Assembly: GCF_007097385.1 (NCBI RefSeq)
Contig: NZ_VJZS01000003.1
Coordinates: 1-64,000, forward strand
Source of the DNA: Flavobacterium sp. ZT3R18
Lineage (GTDB): Bacteria; Bacteroidota; Bacteroidia; Flavobacteriales; Flavobacteriaceae
Length of the DNA: 64,000 nucleotides
Reading direction: 5' to 3'
The notes beneath the pieces are model-generated. The model saw nothing but the letters and a program-made list of their open reading frames with translations. It was not told where the DNA came from and did no database searches. Numbering within the stretch: position 1 is the stretch's first letter; each line of letters begins with the position of its first letter. The position numbers were made by a program, and so were the translations under genes. Positions 51,577-60,055 of the stretch are shown here, piece by piece.

Positions 51577-52215
51577 TTATTCAAAATTTAGTTGATACAC
51601 TTTATCTAAATCATTGTCTGAACTGAAATTCACACCTAAATCCGTAACAAAACCAGAATTCAATCCGTAAACCCAACCATGAATTGTAAGGTCTTGACCG
51701 CCCTTCCAGGCAGATTGTACGATAGATGTCTTGGCCAAATCAAAAACTTGTTCTTTTACATTTATTTCTACAAAAGCATTGAAACGCTCCGTCTCGTCAG
51801 AAATGGAATTTAAATATTTATCATGCAAACGGTACACATCTTTTATATGTCGAATCCAGTTATCTATTATCCCAATAGAATCATTTCCCATTGCGGCTTT
51901 GACCCCACCACAACCATAATGACCACAAACAATAACGTGTTTTACTTTTAATACATTTACGGCATAATCTAGCACACTTAACATATTCATATCGGTATGA
52001 ACAACCATGTTGGCAATGTTTCTATGTACAAACACCTCTCCTGGTTTTGCGCCAATGATTTCATTTGCAGGAACACGACTATCTGAGCACCCAATCCAAA
52101 GTAGTGGAGGACTTTGACTTTTGGCTAAATCCTTAAAATATTCCTGATCTATAGCCAATTGACTTTCGACCCATTGTTTATTATTGTCTAATATTTTTTT
52201 ATAAAAATCACTCAT
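51577..52215 (-). CDS. Beta-class carbonic anhydrase
   Basis: This is a 212-residue zinc enzyme that interconverts CO2 and bicarbonate. Zinc ligands Cys43, Asp45 with Arg47 (CSDSRVPANEI), His99 and Cys102 (CGHYGCGGVKAAM) are all present. It lies 80 bp downstream of a SulP anion transporter in the same direction, a pairing that suggests bicarbonate supply. Length and motif order are normal. Confidence 0.95.
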   Translation of the reverse strand: MSDFYKKILDNNKQWVESQLAIDQEYFKDLAKSQSPPLLWIGCSDSRVPANEIIGAKPGEVFVHRNIANMVVHTDMNMLSVLDYAVNVLKVKHVIVCGHYGCGGVKAAMGNDSIGIIDNWIRHIKDVYRLHDKYLNSISDETERFNAFVEINVKEQVFDLAKTSIVQSAWKGGQDLTIHGWVYGLNSGFVTDLGVNFSSDNDLDKVYQLNFE

Positions 52216-52295
52216 CTCGTTGTTTTTATTAATCTATTAATTAAATGTAATGCAAAGTAAATACTTAAAGCTTATATTGCTTTTAAAAGTACAAA

Positions 52296-53951
52296 TTATT
52301 CTAGAAATTCTTCCTTTACAACCTTCTTTTCAACCATTTCTCTTTTTACAAAATCATAATGGTGCTCAATAGATACGTGGTTTTGAATTTCGTCACTATT
52401 TTCTAAAGCATATTCTTTTTTAAATCCTTTGAGCTTTACTTTGATATTTTCATCTTTGGATCTTGTCACTTTAAATTCACGTAATAAATCTAAAATATCG
52501 TGAGCAATGTAAACCGTATCATGAGCATTGATAATTACTTTAGAATTCCCTGGAATATTTGCCAATGTCATTTTAATAGCTGCTTTATTCAAGAAAGATA
52601 CTTCTTGAGCCAAATCGATATGAATAACATCACCATCAACGTACTCTTCTTTTCTAAAACTATACGCTCGTTTAAGATTTCCTCTTAATATAAATACAAT
52701 ACTAATTGCAATACCTAGAGCAACTCCCTTTAACAAATCTGTGAATACTACCCCTAAAAAAGTAGCAATAAAAGGCAGAAATTGATATTTACCATAATGC
52801 CAAAAATGCTTGAAAGTGGCTGGTTTTGCCAATTTGTATCCAACCAAAATTAATACAGCTGCCAATGTTGCCAAAGGAATCTTGTTCAAAAGAAAAGGGA
52901 TTGTAATCACAGAAACCAATAACAATACTCCGTGAATTATAGCAGATAATTTTGATTTTGCACCCGCTTCATTATTTGCTGAAGAGCGAACCACAACAGA
53001 TGTCATAGGTAAACCGCCCATAAGCGAACTCACTATATTTCCTATCCCCTGCGCTTTAAGCTCTACATTTGTATCTGTAAAACGCTTGTGAGCATCCATT
53101 CTATCGGCTGCTTCAATACACAACAAAGTTTCAATAGAAGCTACAATGGCAATAGTCAAACCTACAACCCATACTTTTGGGTTCATAATACCCGCAAAAT
53201 TTGGCGTAACGATAATTGCCTTAAATTCTTCAAATGTGCTTGGCAGTGGCAAAGAAACCAAATGTTCCTTCTCTATTGCTAAAGAACTTCCCGAAGCCAT
53301 GAAAAATTCATTCAATAAAACACCTACTACTACAGCAACCAATGCACCTGGCACTAACTTCAACTTCTTTAAAGCTGGAATTTTATCCCATGAAATTAAT
53401 ATTGCTATTGAAATTAATGTAATTACTATCGCCCCTAATTGAAGATGATTAAAGACACTAAATAAAGCCGAAAAAGTATTATCATCACTCACTTGCAAGA
53501 AAGCTTCATCTCCTTCAAAATCGGCATCATAACCAAAAGCATGTGGTAATTGCTTCATAATAATAATGACCCCAATACCAGCTAACATCCCTTCAATAAC
53601 ATTTGTTGGAAAATAATTAGAAATACTTCCTGCTTTTAGAAAACCTAAAGCCAATTGAATGAGTCCCGCTATAAAAACGGCAGTTAAGAAAACATCAAAA
53701 GCCCCCAGATCCGTAATGGCTGTCAATATAATGGCTGTCAAACCTGCAGCAGGACCAGAAACACTTATTTGAGATTGGCTCAAATACCCAACTACTATTC
53801 CTCCTATTATTCCTGAAATAATTCCAGAAAACAAAGGAGCTCCAGAAGCCATAGCGATACCCAAACATAGTGGTAGCGCTACTAAGAAAACGACTAAACC
53901 TGAAGCAAAATCAGATTTGAAATGAGTAAAAAAATTAGTTTTTTTTGACAT
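52296..53951 (-). CDS. SulP-family inorganic anion transporter
   Basis: This is a 551-residue inner-membrane transporter. The sulfate-permease core has about 10-12 helices (FASGLVVFLVALPLCLGIAMASGAPLFSGIISGIIGGIVVGYLSQSQISVSGPAAGL; LLMGGLPMTSVVVRSSANNEAGA-like). A C-terminal STAS domain follows (about 440-510; VIHIDLAQEVSFLNKAAIKMTLANIPGNSKVIINAHDTVYIAHDILDLL). With the adjacent carbonic anhydrase it probably transports bicarbonate rather than sulfate; that is inference from the neighbour. Confidence 0.9.
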   Translation of the reverse strand: MSKKTNFFTHFKSDFASGLVVFLVALPLCLGIAMASGAPLFSGIISGIIGGIVVGYLSQSQISVSGPAAGLTAIILTAITDLGAFDVFLTAVFIAGLIQLALGFLKAGSISNYFPTNVIEGMLAGIGVIIIMKQLPHAFGYDADFEGDEAFLQVSDDNTFSALFSVFNHLQLGAIVITLISIAILISWDKIPALKKLKLVPGALVAVVVGVLLNEFFMASGSSLAIEKEHLVSLPLPSTFEEFKAIIVTPNFAGIMNPKVWVVGLTIAIVASIETLLCIEAADRMDAHKRFTDTNVELKAQGIGNIVSSLMGGLPMTSVVVRSSANNEAGAKSKLSAIIHGVLLLVSVITIPFLLNKIPLATLAAVLILVGYKLAKPATFKHFWHYGKYQFLPFIATFLGVVFTDLLKGVALGIAISIVFILRGNLKRAYSFRKEEYVDGDVIHIDLAQEVSFLNKAAIKMTLANIPGNSKVIINAHDTVYIAHDILDLLREFKVTRSKDENIKVKLKGFKKEYALENSDEIQNHVSIEHHYDFVKREMVEKKVVKEEFLE

Positions 53952-54187
53952 AATATAAAATTATTATAAAAGATTAAATATTAAAGTCCCCCCTACAGCA
54001 CAATATTGCAGCGGTTGGAATTCAACGATTTTTAGATACTATCAAGCAAAATTGTTTGCACCAATTTTAAAATTAAACTGGAGCAATTCCTTAGAAGAAA
54101 GATCAATAATTAACTATGTACAAAATCAAAATTTGTAACACATATAAATACTAACAATCTAACAATAATGCATAAATGGATAAAAAA

Positions 54188-54481
54188 CTATACCTTATTG
54201 GGCGGAGGTATAAATATAGATGCACAAATTAAATCATGCTTAGATAAATTTTCGAAAATAATAAGACCCGAAGCCTTTTTTAAATCAAAAAATAATATTT
54301 CTGAAAAAGAAAAAGAAGTATAGAACTTTAAATCAAGTTTTACCTCTTCAATAGAAGAATTAGTATCATCATCAACGCAAAGACTAGTTCGCGCTTTGTC
54401 TTTCTCTACCCATTCCACAATTACTGGAGTGACTAGAAATAAAACAAAAAAGAATAATACTATTTTAACAAAGATTTTCAC
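54188..54481 (-). CDS. Conserved small exported protein, 97 residues
   Basis: The N-terminal helix (MKIFVKIVLFFFVLFLVTPVIVEWVEK) is a signal or anchor. An acidic linker (DDDTNSSIEEVKLDLKF) and a conserved-looking tail (SEILFFDLKKASGLIIFENLSKHDLICASIFIPPPNKV) follow. The pattern recurs as a small hypothetical protein in flavobacterial genomes as I recall, function unknown. It stands alone between the SulP and dps regions. A 236-bp region to its left has nothing coding. Confidence 0.65.
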   Translation of the reverse strand: MKIFVKIVLFFFVLFLVTPVIVEWVEKDKARTSLCVDDDTNSSIEEVKLDLKFYTSFSFSEILFFDLKKASGLIIFENLSKHDLICASIFIPPPNKV

Positions 54482-54555
54482 GGTGGCAAAATTAACAGAT
54501 ACAAATTGAATTAAAAAATTAGTCTATCAAAATTAATCAATTTTTAACATCAATA

Positions 54556-54592
54556 AAAAAGCCTAAATGACAATAAAATCATTTAGGCTTTT
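54556..54592 (-). terminator. Terminator of dps
   Basis: AAAAAGCCTAAATGA and TCATTTAGGCTTTT form a 14-bp stem with an 8-base loop, 22 bases beyond the dps stop. Confidence 0.9.
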
Positions 54593-54613
54593 CAATTTAA
54601 TACTATTCAATGA

Positions 54614-55093
54614 TTACAAGCTGTCTTCTAACCAAGCTTTCATCATCCAAATCGTTTTTTCTTGTTCTACTATAAAATCACTCATCATAGCACTCGTTCC
54701 TTCATCATTTATTTGTGATGCTTTACTAAGAATTTCTCTTTCAATTTTTAATAATTCAGACAATGAATTCACTATTAACTTAATTCCAGTCTCGTCATTA
54801 GAAATGTTTTTCCCAACTGTAAGTTGATTGAACTTCATGTAATCTTCAAAAGTGTGCAAAGGTCTACCTCCTAATGTCAATACTCTTTCGGCTATTAAGT
54901 CAATTTTTAATTGAGAATCATTGTATAATTCCTCAAATTTTAGATGCAAATCAAAGAAACGTTTTCCTCTGATATTCCAATGCAAACCTCTTAAACTTTG
55001 ATAATAAATCTGAAAATTAGACAACAACACATTCAGTTCTACTATAATAACTTCTGATTCTTCTACAGGCAATCCAATTGAATTTAGTTTCAT
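54614..55093 (-). CDS. dps: Dps-family ferritin-like protein
   Basis: This is a 159-residue member of the DNA-starvation/ferritin family that forms a dodecameric cage and oxidises iron with peroxide. Interface ferroxidase ligands are visible: His in LHWNIRGKRFFDLHLKFEELYND (with D and E residues) and VLTLGGRPLHTFEDYM. No lysine-rich DNA-binding tail is seen at either end. It is divergent from oxyR with 183 bp between, consistent with induction by OxyR under peroxide stress (inference). Confidence 0.93.
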   Translation of the reverse strand: MKLNSIGLPVEESEVIIVELNVLLSNFQIYYQSLRGLHWNIRGKRFFDLHLKFEELYNDSQLKIDLIAERVLTLGGRPLHTFEDYMKFNQLTVGKNISNDETGIKLIVNSLSELLKIEREILSKASQINDEGTSAMMSDFIVEQEKTIWMMKAWLEDSL

Positions 55094-55196
55094 ATCTTAA
55101 AATTTAATTTTTAAATCATTACTATAAAATTTTCAAAATCATCATTGGTGTTTGTAACCAAATAACAATCTTGTTGATTCCATATCTTTACTTTCA

Positions 55197-55204
55197 CAAA
55201 TTTA
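55197..55204 (-). promoter_or_regulatory. Probable dps promoter -7 element
   Basis: TAAATTTG on the minus strand matches TAnnTTTG, about 104 bases upstream of the dps start. The facing oxyR element is at 55250-55257, so the OxyR-binding site, if present, would lie between them. Confidence 0.4.
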
Positions 55205-55249
55205 ATAAATAAACACACCGAAAAAGCCATAAATTTAATTGATTGTTTT

Positions 55250-55257
55250 TATATTTG
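55250..55257 (+). promoter_or_regulatory. oxyR promoter -7 element
   Basis: TATATTTG matches TAnnTTTG exactly, 20 bases before the oxyR ATG at 55277. Confidence 0.6.
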
Positions 55258-55276
55258 CATAACAATCTATTATACT

Positions 55277-56218
55277 ATGACAATAACACAACTCAAATAC
55301 GTTTTGGCTGTAGCCGAACATAAAAATTTTACACTAGCGGCCGAAAAATGTTTTGTTACTCAACCTACCTTGAGCATGCAAATTCAAAAAATTGAAGAAG
55401 AACTTAGTATTCAAATATTTGACAGAAGCAAAAAACCAATTCAATTAACCGAAATTGGACAAAAAATTGTAAATCAAGCCAAGAACATTGTTAACGAAGC
55501 AGATCGTATTCAAGATATTGTAGAACAACAAAAAGGTTTTATAGGGGGCGAATTTCGATTGGGGATAATACCAACTATTATGCCTACTTTATTACCGATG
55601 TTTTTGAATAATTTCATCAAGAAATATCCAAAAGTAAAACTCATCATTGAGGAATTGAACACCGAAGAAATCATTATAAAATTAAAAAACGGTCGTCTTG
55701 ATGCCGCAATTGCTGCTACACCATTAGAAGATGAAAAAATAAAAGAAATCGTTCTTTACTTTGAGCCTTTTGTAGCCTATATTCCAGAAAACAATACTGT
55801 TTTTCAGAAAGAAGAAATTGAAATTTCGGATTTAAACATCAATGAAATTTTGCTATTGCAAGACGGGCATTGTTTTAGGGACGGTATATTAAACATCTGT
55901 AAAAACAATACTGAATCAGACCCAAAACCATTTCAAATAGAAAGCGGCAGTTTTGAAACTTTGATAAAATTAGCTGATGAAGGATTGGGTACTACATTAC
56001 TCCCTTACTTGCATACGCTAGATTTGAAAGAAAAAGACAAATTAAAACTAAGACACTTCAAAGAGCCAAAACCAGCAAGAGAAGTCAGTTTAATTTATCC
56101 CAAAAGCGAATTGAAAATCCAAATCATTGATGCGTTAAGGAGTACCATTGCTGGAGTTGTAAAAGGAGCAATTGTTTTTCAAAATGTTCAAATTGTGAGT
56201 CCTCTCCCAAAAAAATAA
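55277..56218 (+). CDS. oxyR: Peroxide-sensing LysR-type regulator OxyR
   Basis: This is a 313-residue LysR regulator. The winged helix is N-terminal (TQLKYVLAVAEHKNFTLAAEKCFVTQPTLSMQIQKIEEEL, about 4-43). The effector domain contains QDGHCFRDGILNIC, placing redox cysteines at 199 and 208, the same numbers as the E. coli disulfide pair. Peroxide should oxidise this pair and activate dps and other genes. Divergent from dps. An extra Cys25 sits within the helix-turn-helix. No other regulator is close. Confidence 0.95.
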   Translation: MTITQLKYVLAVAEHKNFTLAAEKCFVTQPTLSMQIQKIEEELSIQIFDRSKKPIQLTEIGQKIVNQAKNIVNEADRIQDIVEQQKGFIGGEFRLGIIPTIMPTLLPMFLNNFIKKYPKVKLIIEELNTEEIIIKLKNGRLDAAIAATPLEDEKIKEIVLYFEPFVAYIPENNTVFQKEEIEISDLNINEILLLQDGHCFRDGILNICKNNTESDPKPFQIESGSFETLIKLADEGLGTTLLPYLHTLDLKEKDKLKLRHFKEPKPAREVSLIYPKSELKIQIIDALRSTIAGVVKGAIVFQNVQIVSPLPKK

Positions 56219-56384
56219 GACCTAAGAAGTCAGATGTTTTTAGTTTTCAGAATCAGTTTTCAGAATAGTCTGTAAATATTGTCATTCGCTGCTTAATAAT
56301 AGTTCTGAAAAAGCGAGTCTGTTTTTTAGTACTATTTTAAACCTAAAATTCTCTTTGAGTAGAAAAGAGACTGAGACTGAAAAC

Positions 56385-56419
56385 TAAAAAAAGGAACTAA
56401 TTTAGTTCCTTTTTTTTTG
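56385..56419 (-). terminator. Terminator of the 63-residue protein gene
   Basis: AAAAAAAGGAACTAA and TTAGTTCCTTTTTTT form a near-perfect palindrome with long A and T runs, 26 bases beyond the stop at 56445. It can also end oxyR transcription from the other side. Confidence 0.9.
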
Positions 56420-56444
56420 CATCCGAATTAACGATAAATTTGAC

Positions 56445-56636
56445 TTACAAATAGACCAAACAATCTTTAAGCTCAGGTTTTTCATCCGTAAAATACAAAA
56501 GCCATTTTTTTAATTGCTCCAACTCATAAGGTAATAGATTTCTAATTGCTTTTTTTAATTCTTTAATAAAAAGCTCAGGGTCAAAACTCACTCTTACGAG
56601 CACCTCTTTTGTGTAATCATAGATCATTCGAGACAT
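56445..56636 (-). CDS. Small conserved protein, 63 residues (copy A)
   Basis: This is a soluble, probably helical protein: MSRMIYDYTKEVLVRVSFDP, then ELFIKELKKAIRNLLPYELEQLKKWL and a short tail ending KPELKDCLVYL. It is a clear paralogue of the 65-residue protein at 56850 (the words DYTK..L.RVSFDP.LF.KEL.KAIR.LLP.E.E.L..WL..FT.EKPELK.CL are shared). No known domain is recognised. Each copy has its own terminator, which supports real expression. Confidence 0.78.
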   Translation of the reverse strand: MSRMIYDYTKEVLVRVSFDPELFIKELKKAIRNLLPYELEQLKKWLLYFTDEKPELKDCLVYL

Positions 56637-56813
56637 AAAAAAAGGATTTAAATTAATTGATTTAAGACATTGTAAAATTATAAATTTTCATATTCAAACT
56701 AACAAAAAAAAAGTTAAAAAAACATATTTTACCGACCAAAAGCATTCTTTCCTCTTGTAATAATAGACATAACTTACAATAAAGTATTCGTAATTATTCC
56801 CGATAATTTAGCA

Positions 56814-56847
56814 TAAAAAAAGGAACCAATATGTTGGTTCCTTTTTT
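56814..56847 (-). terminator. Terminator of the 65-residue protein gene
   Basis: AAGGAACCAA and TTGGTTCCTT with A and T runs outside form a strong hairpin around TATG, immediately beyond the stop at 56850. It resembles the one at 56385-56419. Confidence 0.9.
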
Positions 56848-56849
56848 TA

Positions 56850-57047
56850 TTATGGGTTTACTATTAATAAACACTGTTTTAATTCTGGTTTTTCACTTGT
56901 AAAATTGAATAGCCATTCTCTTAATTCTTCCATTTCGAATGGCAAAAGTGTTCTAATTGCTTTCTCTAGTTCTTTACAAAAAAGTATCGGATCAAAACTC
57001 ACTCTTTCAAGCACAGATTTTGTGTAATCAAACATTATTTTAGACAT
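56850..57047 (-). CDS. Small conserved protein, 65 residues (copy B)
   Basis: This is a paralogue of the 63-residue protein 214 bp further left, with MSKIMFDYTKSVLERVSFDP then ILFCKELEKAIRTLLPFEMEELREWL and a tail ending KPELKQCLLIVNP. About two thirds of positions are identical or conserved. Two cysteines are added. No domain is recognised; the helical, acidic/basic alternating character suggests a small protein-binding or nucleic-acid-associated factor, but this is not established. Confidence 0.78.
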   Translation of the reverse strand: MSKIMFDYTKSVLERVSFDPILFCKELEKAIRTLLPFEMEELREWLFNFTSEKPELKQCLLIVNP

Positions 57048-57199
57048 AATAAATTAAGATTTTTGGGGGTTAGATCTTGATTTCAACGTGTTGTAAATGT
57101 ACATTATTTTTTAAATACAAACTTATTTTTTAACAAATAAATATCAAAACCGCATCATTTTCTGACCAAGTCCTTATAGATCAGTAGCCATCAAAAGAA

Positions 57200-57859
57200 T
57201 CACTTTCTAGCCCTAAACATTTCTCTTTTTCCGGGCGGTCCGGCTAGTTTTTCGACCGTAAAACCAACTTCTATCATGCTCCTTTTGACTACGCCACGAG
57301 CGGCATAAGTCACTAAAACTCCCCTAGGCTTTAGTGCTTTATACATTCTGTCAAAAATAGCGGTACTCCACAATTCCGGTTGCACACGATAGCCAAACGC
57401 GTCAAAATAAATTAAATCGAATTTTTCTACATCATCAATTTCTTCAAAAAACTGCTTTCTTTTGGTTAATGTAAAAGTGTCTGAAAAAATTACTTTTTCC
57501 TCCCAGTTACAAGTATGCATTTCTTTAAAAACAGATTCAGATTCAGCAGCTTTCAACTCTTCAATATAATTCATAGACAAAACTTCGTCAGCAGAAACTG
57601 GATACGCTTCTACACCGACATAATCGATTGTTTGTCCTGAATCTTTAGATTCTAAATAGGTTATAAAAGTATTTAAACCCGTACCAAAACCAATTTCTAA
57701 AATAGAAATGCTTTGATTTGGAAATAATGCCAATCCATTTTTAATAAAAACATGTTTGGCTTCCTGAATGGCACCATGTTTAGAATGGTAACACTCATTC
57801 CATTCTTTGATATGAATTGTAGTAGATCCATCGAGTGTTTGTATAATTTCTCTTTCCAA
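57200..57859 (-). CDS. mnmD: tRNA 5-methylaminomethyl-2-thiouridine methyltransferase MnmD
   Basis: This is a 219-residue SAM-dependent methyltransferase equivalent to the MnmC N-terminal half, without the oxidoreductase domain. SAM motif ILEIGFGTGLNTFITYL (about 54-70), the ECYHSKHGAIQEAKHVFIKNGL opening, FDLIYFDAFGYRVQPELWS and the final GVLVTYAARGVVKRSM...AGPPGKREMFRA are diagnostic. It converts nm5s2U to mnm5s2U at the tRNA wobble position. It stands between the small paralogues and the divergent ilvE gene. Confidence 0.93.
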   Translation of the reverse strand: MEREIIQTLDGSTTIHIKEWNECYHSKHGAIQEAKHVFIKNGLALFPNQSISILEIGFGTGLNTFITYLESKDSGQTIDYVGVEAYPVSADEVLSMNYIEELKAAESESVFKEMHTCNWEEKVIFSDTFTLTKRKQFFEEIDDVEKFDLIYFDAFGYRVQPELWSTAIFDRMYKALKPRGVLVTYAARGVVKRSMIEVGFTVEKLAGPPGKREMFRARK

Positions 57860-58069
57860 AATAGTGTCTTGAGGTGTTTAGTAACATTTAAATTCAAATT
57901 CCACTTCAAAATTAATTAAAACAATATGGTATAGCTATCTAAAATTCAACTTTTTTTATATAATTCACAGAATTCTACTCTAATTTTTAAATAAACTTAA
58001 AATATAAATAAATCACAGTCAAACAGTATAATTAATGTTATTTTAGCAAGGATTAATCTGATTTTTATT

Positions 58070-58077
58070 TAATTTTG
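58070..58077 (+). promoter_or_regulatory. ilvE promoter -7 element
   Basis: TAATTTTG matches TAnnTTTG, 87 bases before the ilvE ATG, implying a leader of about 80 bases. The gap 57860-58163 otherwise holds only AT-rich divergent promoter DNA. Confidence 0.5.
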
Positions 58078-58163
58078 CAATCAATATTAGAACAATTAAG
58101 AAATTATTTTTTTTAATTCATTTTATTAACACTAAAATATATTTTTTTAAACCATACCTTATT

Positions 58164-59231
58164 ATGAGTACAACTCAAACTAACAAAATAGAAATAATAA
58201 AAGCTGCAACTTCAAAAATAAACGAAGTTGATTTTGATAATTTAAGCTTCGGTGCCGTTTTTACCGATCATTTATTTGAATGTGATTTCACGAATGGCGA
58301 ATGGCAAAAACCAGTTATCAAGCCTTACGCTCCTTTTTTACTAGACCCATCTGCAAAAGTTTTTCATTATGGCCAAGCTATTTTTGAAGGTATGAAAGCT
58401 TACAAAGATGACAATAATGACATATGGCTTTTTAGACCGGATGAAAACTACAAACGTTTCAATACATCTGCCGTGAGAATGGCTATGCCAGAAGTTCCAG
58501 AGCATGTTTTTATGGATGGTTTGAATCAATTACTGCAATTGGATGAAGCTTGGGTAAAAAAAGGAAAAGGGAACACCATGTACATCAGACCTTTTATGAT
58601 TGCAACTGGAGATGGAGTTATTGCAAATCCATCTGATGACTATAAATTTATGATTATACTTTCTCCTGCTAAATCCTATTATGCTGGTGAAGTTAAAGTT
58701 TTGATCGCTGAACATTATAGTAGAGCTGCCAACGGTGGTATTGGTGCTGCAAAAGCGGCCGGTAACTATGCGGCTCAATTCTACCCAACAACTTTGGCTA
58801 ACAAGCAAGGGTTTCAACAAGTAATCTGGACTGATGACGCCACTCATACCAAACTTGAGGAAGCAGGTACTATGAATGTGTTTTTTAGAATAAACGACAC
58901 TTTATTGACTGCACCGGTAAGTGAGCGTATTCTGGATGGTATTACCAGAAAAAGTCTTCTTGATATGGCCAAAAAAGAAGGAATTGAAGTAGATGTTCGT
59001 CCTGTATTGGTTTCTGAATTAGTAGAAGCTTCTAAAAACGGTTCTTTGAAAGAAATTTTTGGAGCTGGAACTGCTGCCGTGGTTAATCCAATTATTGGTT
59101 ACTCTTACAAAGATGTTTATTATGAATTACCTAAAGTTGAGAATTCATACGCTTCTCTGCTTAAAGAGAAGCTAACCAACATTCAACATAAACTAGCTGA
59201 AGATAGCTTCGGTTGGACGGTTAAAGTATAG
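58164..59231 (+). CDS. ilvE: Branched-chain amino acid aminotransferase
   Basis: This is a 355-residue PLP-dependent class IV aminotransferase. It transfers the amino group between glutamate and the 2-keto acids of valine, leucine and isoleucine. PLP lysine is Lys197 in GAAKAAGNYAAQ; FHYGQAIFEGMKAYK and LEEAGTMNVFF, then GTAAVVNPI, are class signatures. The length equals the eukaryotic-like/BCAT type II enzymes common in Bacteroidota. Monocistronic, ending at a strong terminator. Confidence 0.95.
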   Translation: MSTTQTNKIEIIKAATSKINEVDFDNLSFGAVFTDHLFECDFTNGEWQKPVIKPYAPFLLDPSAKVFHYGQAIFEGMKAYKDDNNDIWLFRPDENYKRFNTSAVRMAMPEVPEHVFMDGLNQLLQLDEAWVKKGKGNTMYIRPFMIATGDGVIANPSDDYKFMIILSPAKSYYAGEVKVLIAEHYSRAANGGIGAAKAAGNYAAQFYPTTLANKQGFQQVIWTDDATHTKLEEAGTMNVFFRINDTLLTAPVSERILDGITRKSLLDMAKKEGIEVDVRPVLVSELVEASKNGSLKEIFGAGTAAVVNPIIGYSYKDVYYELPKVENSYASLLKEKLTNIQHKLAEDSFGWTVKV

Positions 59232-59236
59232 TTTAC

Positions 59237-59270
59237 AAAAAATCCCACTTGAAAGCAAGTGGGATTTTTT
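59237..59270 (+). terminator. Terminator of ilvE
   Basis: AAAAAATCCCACTTG and CAAGTGGGATTTTTT form a 15-bp stem with a 4-base loop, 5 bases after the stop. Confidence 0.93.
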
Positions 59271-59297
59271 ATTTCCGAATTATATTAGATTTCCAAA

Positions 59298-59373
59298 ACT
59301 GAAAACTGAGACTGAAAACTGAGACTGAAGACTGAGACTGAAGACTGAGACTGAAGACTGAGACTGAAAACTA
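59298..59373. repeat. Tandem repeat of a 12-base unit
   Basis: The unit GACTGARRACTGA is repeated about six times with R = A or G at the two variable positions. It touches the stop codon of the MazG-like gene at 59371. Similar words (GAGACTGAGACTGAAAACT, 56367-56385) lie beside the small-protein terminator, so the unit is dispersed. Confidence 0.75.
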
Positions 59374-59751
59374 AATCAGCTTCGAAAAATCAGGCTTGAA
59401 ATAATTAGGCCCTTTCATCACTTTACCATCTTCTCTGTAAATCGGATTTCCGTCTTCGCCTAATTTACTCATGTTAGAACGTTGAATTTCGTCAAAGACT
59501 TCCTCAATTTTATGTTGCAATCCGTGTTCTATAATGGTACCGCAAAGAATATACATCATATCCCCAAGTGCATCGGCAATTTCTATTAAATCATTATTCT
59601 GAACCGCTTCAAGATACTCTTCGTTTTCTTCCTTCATCAAATTGTAACGAAGTATGTTTTTACTTTCTCCCAAATTAGCAATTGGAGTTTCGCTATGCCC
59701 GATCCTAAATGCGGTGTGAAATTCCTTAACAGCGTTGATTTGTTTTTGCAT
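59371..59751 (-). CDS. MazG-like nucleoside triphosphate pyrophosphohydrolase
   Basis: This is a 126-residue all-alpha NTP-PPase. The metal-binding signature EENEEYLEAVQNNDLIEIADALGDMMYILCGTI (about 41-73; EExxE then ExxDxxxD) is clear. It is related to phosphoribosyl-ATP pyrophosphatases, but standing outside a his operon it more likely cleans non-canonical or excess nucleotides. The stop is adjacent to the tandem repeat. Confidence 0.85.
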   Translation of the reverse strand: MQKQINAVKEFHTAFRIGHSETPIANLGESKNILRYNLMKEENEEYLEAVQNNDLIEIADALGDMMYILCGTIIEHGLQHKIEEVFDEIQRSNMSKLGEDGNPIYREDGKVMKGPNYFKPDFSKLI

Positions 59752-59808
59752 CCTTTATAATTATTGATTTGAAACGGAAAATTAACAACTATTTCTAAAC
59801 TATTGCCT

Positions 59809-59816
59809 AAATTTGC
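59809..59816 (+). promoter_or_regulatory. Promoter -7 element of the small membrane protein
   Basis: TAAATTTG matches TAnnTTTG and overlaps an in-frame TTG region upstream of the ATG at 59833, which excludes the longer frame from 59803. It also serves as spacer DNA for the divergent MazG-like gene. Confidence 0.55.
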
Positions 59817-59832
59817 CAAAAATTATTTAAAC

Positions 59833-60021
59833 ATGTTTAGTCAAGGTCAATTAATATTTGCAATTTGTTTTTTTATAGCCTTTGTTATTGCAATGGTAAT
59901 TGCCTATCGAAAAGATGCCAATTTACACAAAGTTTTCTACAAAGGAAATTATAAAATTCTAATAGGTTTCCTTGTTTTCATTGGACTCTTGTTTGTGATA
60001 AAAATTTATTTTAAGCATTAA
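59833..60021 (+). CDS. Small two-helix membrane protein
   Basis: This is a 62-residue protein from ATG 59833 (MFSQGQLIFAICFFIAFVIAMVIAYRKD). Two hydrophobic helices (about 6-24 and 41-58) flank a basic loop (YRKDANLHKVFYKGNYK). It is recognisable as a recurring small flavobacterial membrane protein; function unknown. It lies divergent from the MazG-like gene with 51 bp shared promoter DNA between them (from the true start). Confidence 0.68.
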   Translation: MFSQGQLIFAICFFIAFVIAMVIAYRKDANLHKVFYKGNYKILIGFLVFIGLLFVIKIYFKH

Positions 60022-60055
60022 TATTTGGGAGATGCTAAATTGATATAGCTCATCC

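Noticed and set aside
59298..59373. Possible CRISPR array
   Set aside because: The 12-base units are contiguous, with no spacers, and there are no cas genes in the window.
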